Shown here piece by piece: positions 1-8,008 of a stretch of 64,000 bases of DNA. Both the position numbers and the translations under genes were made by a program. Each line of letters begins with the position of its first letter. The first letter of the stretch is position 1. The stretch is from DATHWB01 sp040880725 (GTDB lineage Bacteria > Actinomycetota > Acidimicrobiia > Spongiisociales > ZC4RG35). The stretch spans positions 1-64,000 of the forward strand of contig JBBDHV010000058.1 of the NCBI GenBank assembly GCA_040880725.1, read 5' to 3'. The notes beneath the pieces were generated by a model. That model saw only the letters and a program-made list of their open reading frames with translations, was not told where the DNA came from and did no database searches.

Positions 1-101
1 CCCCCGACAACGCCACCCCGCCATCAAACGAGCAGCCTGACCCCCACCGAGAGGGATTAAATGCAAGCTCAGATCGGCATTCGTCGTGCCGGCCGACGCG
101 G

Positions 102-629
102 TCAAAAGCGGTTCATGCTCATCGGTCGGGCGGATTCCAGTACCCGGGCGGCGAGGGCGGCTTCGGCCGGATCCTCGGTGTGGACACCGACAGCCAGCGT
201 TCCCGCCGATTCCGCCGCGAACGTTCGCCACCAGGCGCGGGATACGCCGAAGGAGGACACGACGACGGCGAATGCACCAACCACTCCTCCGAACACGGCC
301 CACAGCAGCGCCGCGGCCTGACCCCCGATGGCGGTCATCCAGCCGAAGGCGGCTCCGGCGATCGAACCCAGGATCAGTCCGGTTCCGAACAGGCGGCCGA
401 CCCGTCCGACGGCCCACCGCAGCGGGCTGGGCCGTACCGCGGCGTCCCGGGAGCCGAGGAGCGCGATGCGCGAGCCTTCCACGCCGTGGCGTTCCAAAGC
501 CTCGATGATTCCCCTGGCGGCTTCGGCGTCGCGAACCGCGGAAACGACGTTGTGGGTGGCACGTACGTCCTCGAGTCGGTTGATCGGTATCGATCCCATT
601 TTCGGATCGTCCTCGGTCGGTGTGCTCAC
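102..629 (-). CDS. General-stress-protein-17M-like membrane protein
   Basis: A 175-residue protein of unknown exact role. Residues about 25-55 (VVSAVRDAEAARGIIEALE onward) look like the alpha/beta start of the general stress protein 17M/YflT-type domain, and residues about 82-125 form two glycine- and alanine-rich hydrophobic stretches separated by a turn, as in glycine-zipper membrane proteins that use this domain. It starts 11 bp after the sigma factor gene upstream on the same strand, so the two are probably co-transcribed, which fits a stress-response role. The family match is by pattern only. An internal Met at residue 11 is an alternative start. Confidence 0.7.
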   Translation of the reverse strand: MSTPTEDDPKMGSIPINRLEDVRATHNVVSAVRDAEAARGIIEALERHGVEGSRIALLGSRDAAVRPSPLRWAVGRVGRLFGTGLILGSIAGAAFGWMTAIGGQAAALLWAVFGGVVGAFAVVVSSFGVSRAWWRTFAAESAGTLAVGVHTEDPAEAALAARVLESARPMSMNRF

Positions 630-640
630 CGATTACCCGA

Positions 641-1957
641 TCACCCCGAATCCGAAACCCCCACGCCCCTTTTCATCTCATCGATCGACGCGTGCAAGAG
701 CCGAGAAATGTGCATCTGTGACAACCCCACTCGATCGGCGATTTGGCGCTGACTGAGGTCCTCGAAGTAGCGGAGCCGCACGATTTCGCGCTCTCGGTCT
801 CCAAGGGCCGCCATTGCAGAGTCCACCACTGCCCACCCAGGCGCGCGAGCGATCGCGGAATCGACGCTCCCGAGATCACGACGGTCGCCGGTTCCGTCCG
901 GATCGAGCGGGGCGTCCAGTGACTCGCTGTCGAAGACTCCTGCGGCCTGACGGGCGCGTTCAATCTCGTCAGGCAGCCGACCCGACTCCGCGGCAACCTC
1001 GGCCGTCGACGGCACTCGCCCCAGCTGTTGTTCGAGTTGCTGTTCGACCGTACGGAGTTCGAGTACGAGTTCCTGCAGTCCGCGGGGTGGTCGGACCGAC
1101 CAACCCCGGTCTCGAAGATGCTTCTTCAGGGCGCCGGAGATGGTGCGCGACACATATCGCTCGAACGATCCGAGCGATGAATCGAAACGAGACGCTGCTC
1201 CCAGCAGTGCCTCCCGGCCGACCTGGTACAGGTCATCAGCCTCGAGACCCGAACGGCGATAGCGAGCGATGAAGCGTCCGATGAGGGGGTCGTAGCGCTC
1301 GGTCAACTCCACGCCGGCGCGAGAGTCCACCGCCATCTGCTCGATCAGGTCCTGATCGTCCGCGACCTCGAGTTCCCAGCGAGCCGCAGGCAGAGCGACT
1401 TCGAACCACGCGGTCACATTTCCGTCTTCGACGGTGCTCCCCCAACCGGCGGTACGGCTCTCCAGCACGTCGGAGGCGAACGACGAGAAAGCCGGAAGAT
1501 CGTCCTTGGCATGTGGGACCGCGACTTCGACGTGAATCGCACCAGGGGGGCGATCGGCGGACACCGTGATGCAGTCATCCTCGTCGAAGTCCCGCGCCTC
1601 GATCGCCCAGAGGACCAGTTCCGAGGTGATCACTTCCACGTCGACCGCGCCGGGTCCCCGTAGTCCGAACACCACGCCGAGCCATACCCGCGCGTGCAGG
1701 GGGGCACCCGGTCCGGGATCGAGATCGGTCTCGTGCCATGTCCACACGCGGCTCACCCGGCCAGTCTCGCCGATCGCGCCTCCCACGGCGATTCGATCCT
1801 GGCCAATCCGCGGGAACGGCCGTTCGTCGAGAGACTCGACCCGTTCGACGCCGCCGAGGTGGGTGCGGAGGTCGACCAGTGGGTCGGAACAATCGGACGA
1901 CCGACCGGAATCAGCCCCCGAGAGGTCCGAACATCCCCGCTCCGAGGGATTCGACAT
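641..1957 (-). CDS. SigB/SigF-type sigma factor with N-terminal ATPase-like region
   Basis: A 438-residue alternative sigma factor. Residues about 222-290 form sigma region 2 (YDPLIGRFIARYRRSGLEA, DDLYQVGREALLGAA), followed by region 3 (WSVRPPRGLQEL, typical of the SigB/F/G/WhiG group) and region 4 at about 385-430 (LGDREREIVRLRYFEDLSQ, then the helix-turn-helix). The first 200 residues are not usual for sigma factors; residues about 75-190 resemble a decayed RsbW/SpoIIAB-type histidine-kinase-like ATPase fold: VEVITSELVLWAIEA stands where anti-sigma kinases have SELVTNAVRHA, with the Asn lost. The start overlaps the upstream lipoprotein gene by 47 bp, so a shorter N-terminus is possible. It probably forms an operon with the stress-like protein downstream. 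Confidence 0.8.
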   Translation of the reverse strand: MSNPSERGCSDLSGADSGRSSDCSDPLVDLRTHLGGVERVESLDERPFPRIGQDRIAVGGAIGETGRVSRVWTWHETDLDPGPGAPLHARVWLGVVFGLRGPGAVDVEVITSELVLWAIEARDFDEDDCITVSADRPPGAIHVEVAVPHAKDDLPAFSSFASDVLESRTAGWGSTVEDGNVTAWFEVALPAARWELEVADDQDLIEQMAVDSRAGVELTERYDPLIGRFIARYRRSGLEADDLYQVGREALLGAASRFDSSLGSFERYVSRTISGALKKHLRDRGWSVRPPRGLQELVLELRTVEQQLEQQLGRVPSTAEVAAESGRLPDEIERARQAAGVFDSESLDAPLDPDGTGDRRDLGSVDSAIARAPGWAVVDSAMAALGDREREIVRLRYFEDLSQRQIADRVGLSQMHISRLLHASIDEMKRGVGVSDSG

Positions 1958-2921
1958 CGGTGACGTCGGCGGGATCAGGTGCGGAGATGGTCACCGGCTG
2001 GTTGAAGTCGAGCAGATTGAAGGTCATCGTCATCTGGTGGAACTCCTCTGAATCCTCAGTCTCGACCATCGACCCGTCGATCTCCATGATGTAGCGCACG
2101 ACCACGCCGTCGTCCGTGATCCACAGGTCCATGGGGAACTCGCCATCGGGAATCGGTCCGGCCGCCATCATCTCGGCGCGCTCTTCGGGAGAAGCCTGGG
2201 CGAGCATGGCGGCTGCATCAAACACCACCCGATAGTGCGTGGTGTCGACTCCGTTGACGGTCTCGCGGCCGATCTCGGTGACTTCGGCGTCGGCGTCCTC
2301 GAACTGCTCGAGCATCTGCGCGGGGTTGTCCGGCTGGGCGAATGTGAAGTCGTCCGTGATGGAGGCGCCTTCTTCTTCCGGTGCGCTGATCCACTCGGTC
2401 TGCGCCCCGAACATCATCCCGAAGAGCGGAAACTTGATGTACGAGACTCCGTCGACAACGCGCACTTCCATCTCGTCGAACATTCCCGCGAACTCGGCAG
2501 GAACCTCCTCGCCGGACGCTTCGGCCATTCCGACCATGGCGCTCAGGTCCATGACGAAAGAAGAGTTCCCTGTCGCGGAATCGAATTCACCATGGAAGGG
2601 GATGGAGATGTCGAATGCAGCACCTTCCTCCAATGCGGCAATCTCGATGAGGCCCTCCATCCGACCCGAAGTGATCTTCGCACTCTGGGAGATGGCGGCG
2701 CGAATCGCCGCCAACTGGCCCGAGCCATCAGAAGTCGCCGCTTCGGTGGTCGCCGTCGTCGCAGGCGGCGATGTCGTCGTGGCGGACTCGGCGGGGGCAC
2801 CGGCTGCGGTGGTGGAGACTGCGGGGAGCACTGTGGTGCTGGTGGACTCGGCGGTGTCCCCCGAACCGCAGGCGGCGACCGCCAGTGTCAGCACTGTGAA
2901 AAAAACAAGTCGTCGAGCCAT
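1911..2921 (-). CDS. Secreted lipoprotein, LppX/LprG-like
   Basis: A 336-residue lipoprotein. It starts with MARRLVFFTVLTLAVAACGS: a signal peptide and a lipobox Ala-Ala-Cys at residue 17, followed by a Ser/Thr/Ala-rich linker of about 45 residues common in this genome. The body (about 230 residues) repeats long beta-strand patterns such as MDLWITDDGVVVRYIMEIDG and VNGVDTTHYRVVFD, which resemble mycobacterial LppX/LprG-like lipid-carrier lipoproteins. That fold assignment is inference. The start at 2921 is preferred over the longer frame because a GGGGGGA stretch lies just upstream and the signal peptide begins there. Its 3' end overlaps the sigma gene start. Confidence 0.75.
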   Translation of the reverse strand: MARRLVFFTVLTLAVAACGSGDTAESTSTTVLPAVSTTAAGAPAESATTTSPPATTATTEAATSDGSGQLAAIRAAISQSAKITSGRMEGLIEIAALEEGAAFDISIPFHGEFDSATGNSSFVMDLSAMVGMAEASGEEVPAEFAGMFDEMEVRVVDGVSYIKFPLFGMMFGAQTEWISAPEEEGASITDDFTFAQPDNPAQMLEQFEDADAEVTEIGRETVNGVDTTHYRVVFDAAAMLAQASPEERAEMMAAGPIPDGEFPMDLWITDDGVVVRYIMEIDGSMVETEDSEEFHQMTMTFNLLDFNQPVTISAPDPADVTDVESLGAGMFGPLGG

Positions 2922-3022
2922 GGGAGATCCCCCCGGTTGGATGTGGTCTGGCTGCCGGATCCATGGTGCCATGTCCTGGGAGTTTCTTCGTCAGCACACG
3001 GTGGGAATCGAGTCCTGTTCGG

Positions 3023-4075
3023 TCAGGTTCGAACCTCATAGAACGCACTGAACGGGTTGTCGATGGGGAGCCGGCGAAATCGGGAGAATCCTGCGGCCCG
3101 ACACAACGCCTCCGCCTTCTCCGGACCCCATGCCGTTCCCAGCCCCGCCCCGCCCTCGGCCAGCGATTGGGTCATGCAGAACAGGAGACTCACCCCGTAC
3201 AGCAGCGCGATGCGGGGTTCGATGTTGTCTTCCAAGGCAGCGTTGACGGCAGGTTCCATCATCAGGAAGGTGCCGTCGTCGGCCAGTGCGTCGCGGAAGC
3301 GGGTGACCGCGGCTTCGGGTTGCGCCAGGTCGTGCACCACGTCGAACGTCGTGATGAGATCGAAGGGAGGCGCTGTCGGCAACTCGGAGGCGGGTCGTAC
3401 CTCGAAGGAAACATTGTCGAGACCCGTCTCCGCCGCCTGGGCGCGAGCAGCCGCGACGGCACGAGGATCGACGTCATATCCGTGGAAATCCGAATTCGGG
3501 TATGCCGCAGCCATCGTCAGGACCGCGGTTCCCGCTCCACACCCCACGTCGGCAACTCGGGCACCGCTTTCGAGGCCGGCAACGACGTCAGGCATCGCCG
3601 GGAGCCACCGGCGGGTGAGCAGGATCCGCGTGCTGGGACCGTTGGCACGGTCGACGGCATGCACCATCCGGTCGGGATAGCTCGCCGCCGGCACTCCGCC
3701 TCCGGTTCGCGCCACCTCCACCACGTCGTCGATGAAGTTTCCGGCCGTCGGAAGCATGTCGAGCCATCCGGCCATCGCGTACGGACTGGTGTCATCGGCG
3801 ATCACGGTGGCCCGTTCAGGGGGAAGCACGAACGTCGCAGTCTCCGCATCGTGGTCCAGTACGGCAGCTGTGGTGAGTTGATGGAGCATCTCTTCGACGT
3901 ACCGCCGATCGAGCCCCGATCTCCCGGCGGCCTCGTCCACGGTCACCGGTTGAGAATCTGCCAATACCGCGAGCAGTCCGGACCGGTCGGCGACGGCGAG
4001 CGTGAAGAGGGTGGCGGCGCCGGATGCCATGTCGACGAAGCGCTCCATGAACGCCCAGACGGCGGTGCGATCCAT
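3023..4075 (-). CDS. Class I SAM-dependent methyltransferase with N-terminal winged-helix domain
   Basis: A methyltransferase of about 350 residues. The N-terminus (about 1-90) carries a helical/winged-helix dimerisation part (VTVDEAAGRSGLDRRYVEEM), then a Rossmann methyltransferase domain with the SAM motif VADVGCGAGTAVLTMA, the acidic residue in FHGYDVDPRAV, and FDLITTFDVVHDLAQPEAAV. This arrangement is that of the Rv2258c-like small-molecule methyltransferases; the substrate is not visible from the sequence. The start at 4075 (MDRTAVWAF) is chosen because the domain starts there; a Met six codons earlier at 4093 is possible. It lies next to a decayed region. Confidence 0.85.
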   Translation of the reverse strand: MDRTAVWAFMERFVDMASGAATLFTLAVADRSGLLAVLADSQPVTVDEAAGRSGLDRRYVEEMLHQLTTAAVLDHDAETATFVLPPERATVIADDTSPYAMAGWLDMLPTAGNFIDDVVEVARTGGGVPAASYPDRMVHAVDRANGPSTRILLTRRWLPAMPDVVAGLESGARVADVGCGAGTAVLTMAAAYPNSDFHGYDVDPRAVAAARAQAAETGLDNVSFEVRPASELPTAPPFDLITTFDVVHDLAQPEAAVTRFRDALADDGTFLMMEPAVNAALEDNIEPRIALLYGVSLLFCMTQSLAEGGAGLGTAWGPEKAEALCRAAGFSRFRRLPIDNPFSAFYEVRT

Positions 4076-4111
4076 GCGTCCGAGCGTACCCATCCGTTTC
4101 TGCCTGTGGCG

Positions 4112-4391
4112 TCAGGGTCCGAGCGCGACCCCCGCGAGGGCGCGGTAGTGCGGAAGGCATTCGTCGAGGAGCGAACGAAGGCGATCGGGGAACGGGTCGG
4201 TGTGACGTCGCGGCGGTCCGAATCGGTGCGTCGTACTCGCCGAAGATCACCTGACGCACGACCCGCTCGCCGTCGGATTCCATCGACGCAATCACCTCGT
4301 GAGAACCCGGGCGGTAGCCCTGCGCCGGTGTCACCCGCAGATAATGGGCGTAGAGCGGCTCGACCACGGTGGTGTCATGGCGTTGATTCAT
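4112..4391 (-). pseudogene. Remnant of a sulfotransferase-like gene
   Basis: A decayed gene fragment. One minus-strand frame gives VVEPLYAHYLRVTPAQGYRP and ASMESDGERVVRQVIFGEYD, which recalls the N-terminal part of actinobacterial sulfotransferase-like proteins; from about 4205 the sense passes to another frame reading DPFPDRLRSLLDECLPHYRA and ending at a TGA at 4112, which looks like the C-terminus of the same family. The middle of the protein (roughly 130-150 residues) and the extreme N-terminus with the phosphate-binding loop are missing. The 5' end abuts a transposase remnant, so transposon insertion followed by deletion is the likely cause. Family identification rests on remembered motifs and is moderate at best. 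Confidence 0.45.
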
Positions 4392-4398
4392 CCCGGTG

Positions 4399-4760
4399 CG
4401 CGGACCGTGGCGTAACGGGATCATCGAACACTTCAACGACGTCTGGGACAAGTCGTTCTTCCGGACCGAGACCTTCACCAGCATCGAACTGGATTGCGTC
4501 TGACTTCGTGATAGAGATCCGCCCAGCCCCTGACGACCGCCTACCCGTCTCCTCACCCGAGGACGCATCGAAGTCGTCCGCTATATCCGTTCCAACCGTC
4601 AGATCGACCTGTTCGGCAAGCACATCACCGTCAACGAAGACCAAACCCACCAATACGTCACCGCCATCATCAAGGTCCGCGCCAAACGCGTCATCGTCGT
4701 AACCCTCGACGGCGAAATCATCACAACGGTGACTTCGACCTCTCCCGCACCCTCCGCTAA
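4399..4760 (+). pseudogene. Truncated, frameshifted integrase-core transposase
   Basis: The C-terminal part of a DDE (rve) integrase-type transposase. Starting at 4399 the frame reads GPWRNGIIEHFNDVWDKSFF, the segment around the catalytic Glu of IS481/IS3-like transposases. The sense then shifts to a frame giving SDFVIEIRPAPDDRLPVSS, then back to GRIEVVRYIRSNRQIDLFG and THQYVTAIIKVRAKRVIVVT, the beta-barrel tail of these enzymes, and a further shift gives DFDLSRTLR and a TAA at 4758. Stop codons at 4501 and 4531, at least three frame changes and an internal deletion make it non-functional. Three short direct repeats follow immediately. Confidence 0.75.
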
Positions 4761-4855
4761 CGGAACGATGTCCTGGCGGAACCCCACCTCCAACAGCGGA
4801 ACGATGTCCTGACGGTTCCCCAAACTCCAACAGACCGGAACGATGTCCTGGCGGG
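4761..4855. repeat. Three direct repeats after transposase remnant
   Basis: The core CGGAACGATGTCCTGGCGG occurs at 4761, 4797 (one mismatch) and 4836, with spacings of 36 and 39 bp. The first copy follows directly the stop codon of the transposase remnant. They are probably transposase-binding or terminal repeats of that element; no matching inverted copy was seen on the other side of the remnant, consistent with a truncated element. Confidence 0.7.
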
Positions 4856-4890
4856 TGTGAGCTAGACATGCCAACCGACGGCAGGTCGGG

Positions 4891-5457
4891 TCAGTCCGCG
4901 AAAGAGTCCTCGATCCATGCGGCAAGGTCGATGATTGTCTCCTGGAAATCCTCGCCATGACCGAGAGCCACGGTGTGGACGACTTCATGGACGACGATCC
5001 AAGCTCGCGCCGGACGTTCCAACAGAATCTCCCGGGAGGAAGGGTCGTATTGGCCGGCGATGCGTCGATCGATGCGATCGACGACCTCCACGGTGACATC
5101 GTCCACGCCGAGATATGCAACGAGGTCGTCCGCGAGCAACTGGGCCTCGGACTCCTCCAGGAAGGTATTGGCGAGGCGGCTCATGGTGAGGTCGTATCCG
5201 GCATCACGCACGGCATCTTGGACGATGCAATAGTCGAACCCGCACAGCTCCAGACCGCTGTCGGAAACCTGGGGCGTGGCGCGATCGATGATGTTCCACA
5301 CCGGGCCGGCCAGCATCGCCACCGCCACGACCAGTCCGACGACCATGATCGCGCGTCGACGCCATGGCGGATGTGAAGGCGGCTCGTCGTCCACCTCCTC
5401 ATCGGGCCACTCGTCACCCTCCCACAGCTCTGTCACCCCGTCGATGATGGCCCGCAC
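4891..5457 (-). CDS. Membrane-tethered HExxH putative metallopeptidase
   Basis: A 188-residue protein that is acidic at the N-terminus (about 1-30), has one membrane segment at about 35-60 (AIMVVGLVVAVAMLAGPVW) and an extracytoplasmic domain. Near the C-terminus WIVVHEVVHTVALGHGEDF holds an HExxH zinc motif (HEVVH) with a possible third ligand in GHGEDF, the pattern of small zincin-like proteases. Two cysteines (CGFDYC, about residues 77-82) could form a disulfide. No named family is recognised. It is followed downstream by the decayed transposon region, and upstream by a divergent CBS protein gene. Confidence 0.65.
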   Translation of the reverse strand: MRAIIDGVTELWEGDEWPDEEVDDEPPSHPPWRRRAIMVVGLVVAVAMLAGPVWNIIDRATPQVSDSGLELCGFDYCIVQDAVRDAGYDLTMSRLANTFLEESEAQLLADDLVAYLGVDDVTVEVVDRIDRRIAGQYDPSSREILLERPARAWIVVHEVVHTVALGHGEDFQETIIDLAAWIEDSFAD

Positions 5458-5619
5458 ACAGCGCTGTGCGAATGCGGCGAGGCGACCCGTCCGTTCGGTC
5501 CGTCACGCACCAGGATCATCCGATAGATTTCATCGATGAGGGGTCGACGGATCCTGTCCCGACCACCGTCGCCTCTCACCGACGCCCGGCCACCCTGTCC
5601 GGGCCGGAGGAGGAACCAC

Positions 5620-6054
5620 ATGCGGGTGAAGCAGATCCTTTCGACCAAGGGGGGCGACGTCGTCAAAGTGACGTCGACGGACACCATCCGGACCACGCTC
5701 GTTCGGCTCAAAAGCCACAACTACGGCGCGTTGGTCGTGAGCGACGACGGCGAGCACGTCACCGGCATCATCTCAGAGCGCGACCTGGTGCGGGCGATGG
5801 TCGAGCACGGCACCGAACTGCCGGAGATGACAGTCGCCGACCTGATGACGAGAAACGTCACGACCTGCGGTCCCGAAGACGACATCGAAGACCTGATGGA
5901 CACGATGACCAACGGTCGCTTCCGGCACATGCCGGTCCTCAGCGACGACCGGCTCGTCGGCGTCGTCAGTATCGGCGACCTGGTCAAACACCGTATGCGG
6001 GAGTTGGTCGACGAGACGAAAGCGCTACGAGAGTACGTCACCGACTACCGCTGA
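5620..6054 (+). CDS. CBS-domain pair protein
   Basis: A 144-residue protein made almost entirely of two CBS domains: repeat one around TIRTTLVRLKSHNYGALVVS and GIISERDLVRAM, repeat two around VADLMTRNVTTCGPEDDIED and HMPVLSDDRLVGVVSIGDLV. Such stand-alone pairs bind adenine nucleotides and act as small regulatory modules; the partner cannot be read from sequence. The ATG at 5620 is chosen because GGAGGAGG lies 5 bp upstream; the frame remains open further upstream but without domain content. The gene precedes a Kef-type antiporter by 66 bp. Confidence 0.88.
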   Translation: MRVKQILSTKGGDVVKVTSTDTIRTTLVRLKSHNYGALVVSDDGEHVTGIISERDLVRAMVEHGTELPEMTVADLMTRNVTTCGPEDDIEDLMDTMTNGRFRHMPVLSDDRLVGVVSIGDLVKHRMRELVDETKALREYVTDYR

Positions 6055-6120
6055 ACTCCCGCCCCTGACTGTTCGCACCGCAGCCGCGCACTAGCGTCTC
6101 GGTGATACCCGGAGCGGGCC

Positions 6121-7938
6121 ATGGGTCCGAGTGTCGACCTGGATGGGGTGTACGTGCACGGAGAACTCCTCGTCATCGCCCTGACCTTTGGCGTTGCGCT
6201 TCTCGGCGGGCGCCTCGCCGTTCGCTACGGCTACCCGTCGGTACTGGGCGAACTCCTCGGTGGGATCATCTTCGGCCCGCCGATCTTCGGGCTCCTCCAA
6301 CCGTCCGAGCCGCTGCAACTCCTCGGGGAGTTCGGGATCCTGCTGATGATGGTGCTGATCGGTATGCATCTCGATCTCACCGACCTGAGGAAGGCAAGTA
6401 CGCCGGGTCTTCTCGCTGCCGCCGGCGGTTTCCTGGTCCCGGCCGGACTCGGGGTCGGCTTGATGTATCTCTTCGGCGAAGGCGGCATCGGCGCGTTGTT
6501 CGTCGGTCTGGCGATGGGCGTCACTTCCCTGGCAACGAAATCGCGCATCCTGGTGGACCTGCGGATACTCGACACACGCATCGCACACGTGCTCATGGTC
6601 GGCGCTCTCGTCTCCGACCTCACCGTGTTGCTGATCTTCTCGGCGGTCATCGGCGAAGGGGAGGTCACCGGAACTCCGTCCACCATCTTCGTCGCGGGAC
6701 TGCGAGCAGTGGCGTTCCTGATCGTCTCCTACTTCATCGGCACCAAGGTCATCCCGGTGCTCGCTGCCAAAGCACCTGCCCGCCCCGACGGTGCTTCGGC
6801 ATACCTGCTCGTGGTGATGACCGGACTGTTCTTCGGCTGGATGTCCGAAGCCGCAGGCCTTCACGCAATCCTGGGAGCCTTCGTCGGCGGGCTGTTCCTC
6901 TCAGGTCGTCTCATCGGCGCACGGACGAGCCGAGAGATTCAGCGTCGGCTCACGACCGTGTCGGTGGGTACTCTCGCCCCGCTCTTTTTCATCTCGGCGG
7001 GCTTCGACGTGAGTCTCGGCGTGTTCCGAACCGACTTGCTGCTCCTCGTGTCGGTGATCGTGGTCGCCACAGTCGGCAAGATCGTCGGAACGACGATCCT
7101 GTACATACGGAGCGGCAACGGGTGGCGCGAGGGTGCGGTGCTCGGTGCGGGCATGAACGGTCGTGGAGCCGTCGAGATCATCGTGGCCGAACTGGCGCTC
7201 GAGCAGGGCCTGATCGACCAGACGGTCTTCTCGATCCTCGTGTTCATGGCGATCGCGACCACCGCCACGGTGCCGGTGCTGCTGACCCGGGGCGTTGCAT
7301 GGCTGCGCGACCGCGGTGAACTCGTGAAGGCCGGTGACCGTCGGGCCGTCATGATCGTCGGAGCCCATCCATTGGCACGCAAGATCGCGCGGCTGCTGCA
7401 GCCAGCGGTGCCGGTCATCCTGTTGGACACAAACGATTCTCACGTCGAAGCTGCCCGCCGGGAGGGCCTGACGGTGCACAAGGGCAATGCGCTCGACGAC
7501 CTCGTGCTGGAGGAAGCCGGCATCGACCAGACGATGACCTTCCTGGCTGCGACAGCCAACCCCGAGGTGAACATGCTCGCAGTGCGCTCCGCCCAGGAAC
7601 TGGGAGTCGTCGACGTCATCGTGACGATCCCCGCAACTGCCGGCGACCGGTTCGATTCGATGCTCGAGGAGATTGGCGCCGACTCCCTGATCATCCCCGA
7701 CGAGGGAATCTCCTGGGACGACGCCATCCGACGGGGACTCGTCGAGGAGCGCACACTGCCCTTCGGCGAGACGGACACAGAGACCCCCGACGATGGCGAG
7801 GCCCCGGGGACGATCATTTTCCCCATCGTCGTCGGTGACGACTCCGATCGGAGGCTGGCATCTCGATCGGTCTCACCACGCGACGGCGAGCCGTACACGG
7901 TGCTGGTGCGACGAACCGGGGCGCAACCTCGCAGGTGA
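6121..7938 (+). CDS. Kef/CPA2-type cation:proton antiporter with RCK domain
   Basis: A 605-residue membrane antiporter. Residues about 1-390 hold the roughly 12 transmembrane helices of the Na/H exchanger CPA2 fold (for example FGILLMMVLIGMHLDLTDLR and LGAGMNGRGAVEIIVAELAL, the latter the conserved GxxxRGAVE-type segment). Residues about 405-525 form a TrkA-N/RCK nucleotide-binding domain (MIVGAHPLARKIARLLQP, LDTNDSHVEAARREG), and a short acidic tail follows. It is expected to exchange K+ or Na+ for H+ across the cytoplasmic membrane under nucleotide control. The CBS protein just upstream may be a regulatory partner. Confidence 0.88.
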   Translation: MGPSVDLDGVYVHGELLVIALTFGVALLGGRLAVRYGYPSVLGELLGGIIFGPPIFGLLQPSEPLQLLGEFGILLMMVLIGMHLDLTDLRKASTPGLLAAAGGFLVPAGLGVGLMYLFGEGGIGALFVGLAMGVTSLATKSRILVDLRILDTRIAHVLMVGALVSDLTVLLIFSAVIGEGEVTGTPSTIFVAGLRAVAFLIVSYFIGTKVIPVLAAKAPARPDGASAYLLVVMTGLFFGWMSEAAGLHAILGAFVGGLFLSGRLIGARTSREIQRRLTTVSVGTLAPLFFISAGFDVSLGVFRTDLLLLVSVIVVATVGKIVGTTILYIRSGNGWREGAVLGAGMNGRGAVEIIVAELALEQGLIDQTVFSILVFMAIATTATVPVLLTRGVAWLRDRGELVKAGDRRAVMIVGAHPLARKIARLLQPAVPVILLDTNDSHVEAARREGLTVHKGNALDDLVLEEAGIDQTMTFLAATANPEVNMLAVRSAQELGVVDVIVTIPATAGDRFDSMLEEIGADSLIIPDEGISWDDAIRRGLVEERTLPFGETDTETPDDGEAPGTIIFPIVVGDDSDRRLASRSVSPRDGEPYTVLVRRTGAQPRR

Positions 7939-8008
7939 GTCGATCCCACCCAGCCCCGCGGCCTTGCGACCTCGACGAATACCATCTGCGCCTGCGACGA
8001 GGAGAGAC

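Noticed and set aside
1..101. Possible end of a gene at the left edge
   Set aside because: No frame in the first 101 bases shows recognisable coding sense, so nothing is reported there.
4761..4855. Short direct repeats considered as a CRISPR array
   Set aside because: Only three imperfect copies of about 19 bp with 17-20-bp, partly similar spacers and no cas genes; they belong to the transposon remnant.
7793..8008. Longer open frame before the luciferase-like oxidoreductase
   Set aside because: It overlaps the antiporter gene in another frame, has no domain content, and a TTG with a good ribosome site lies at 8009.
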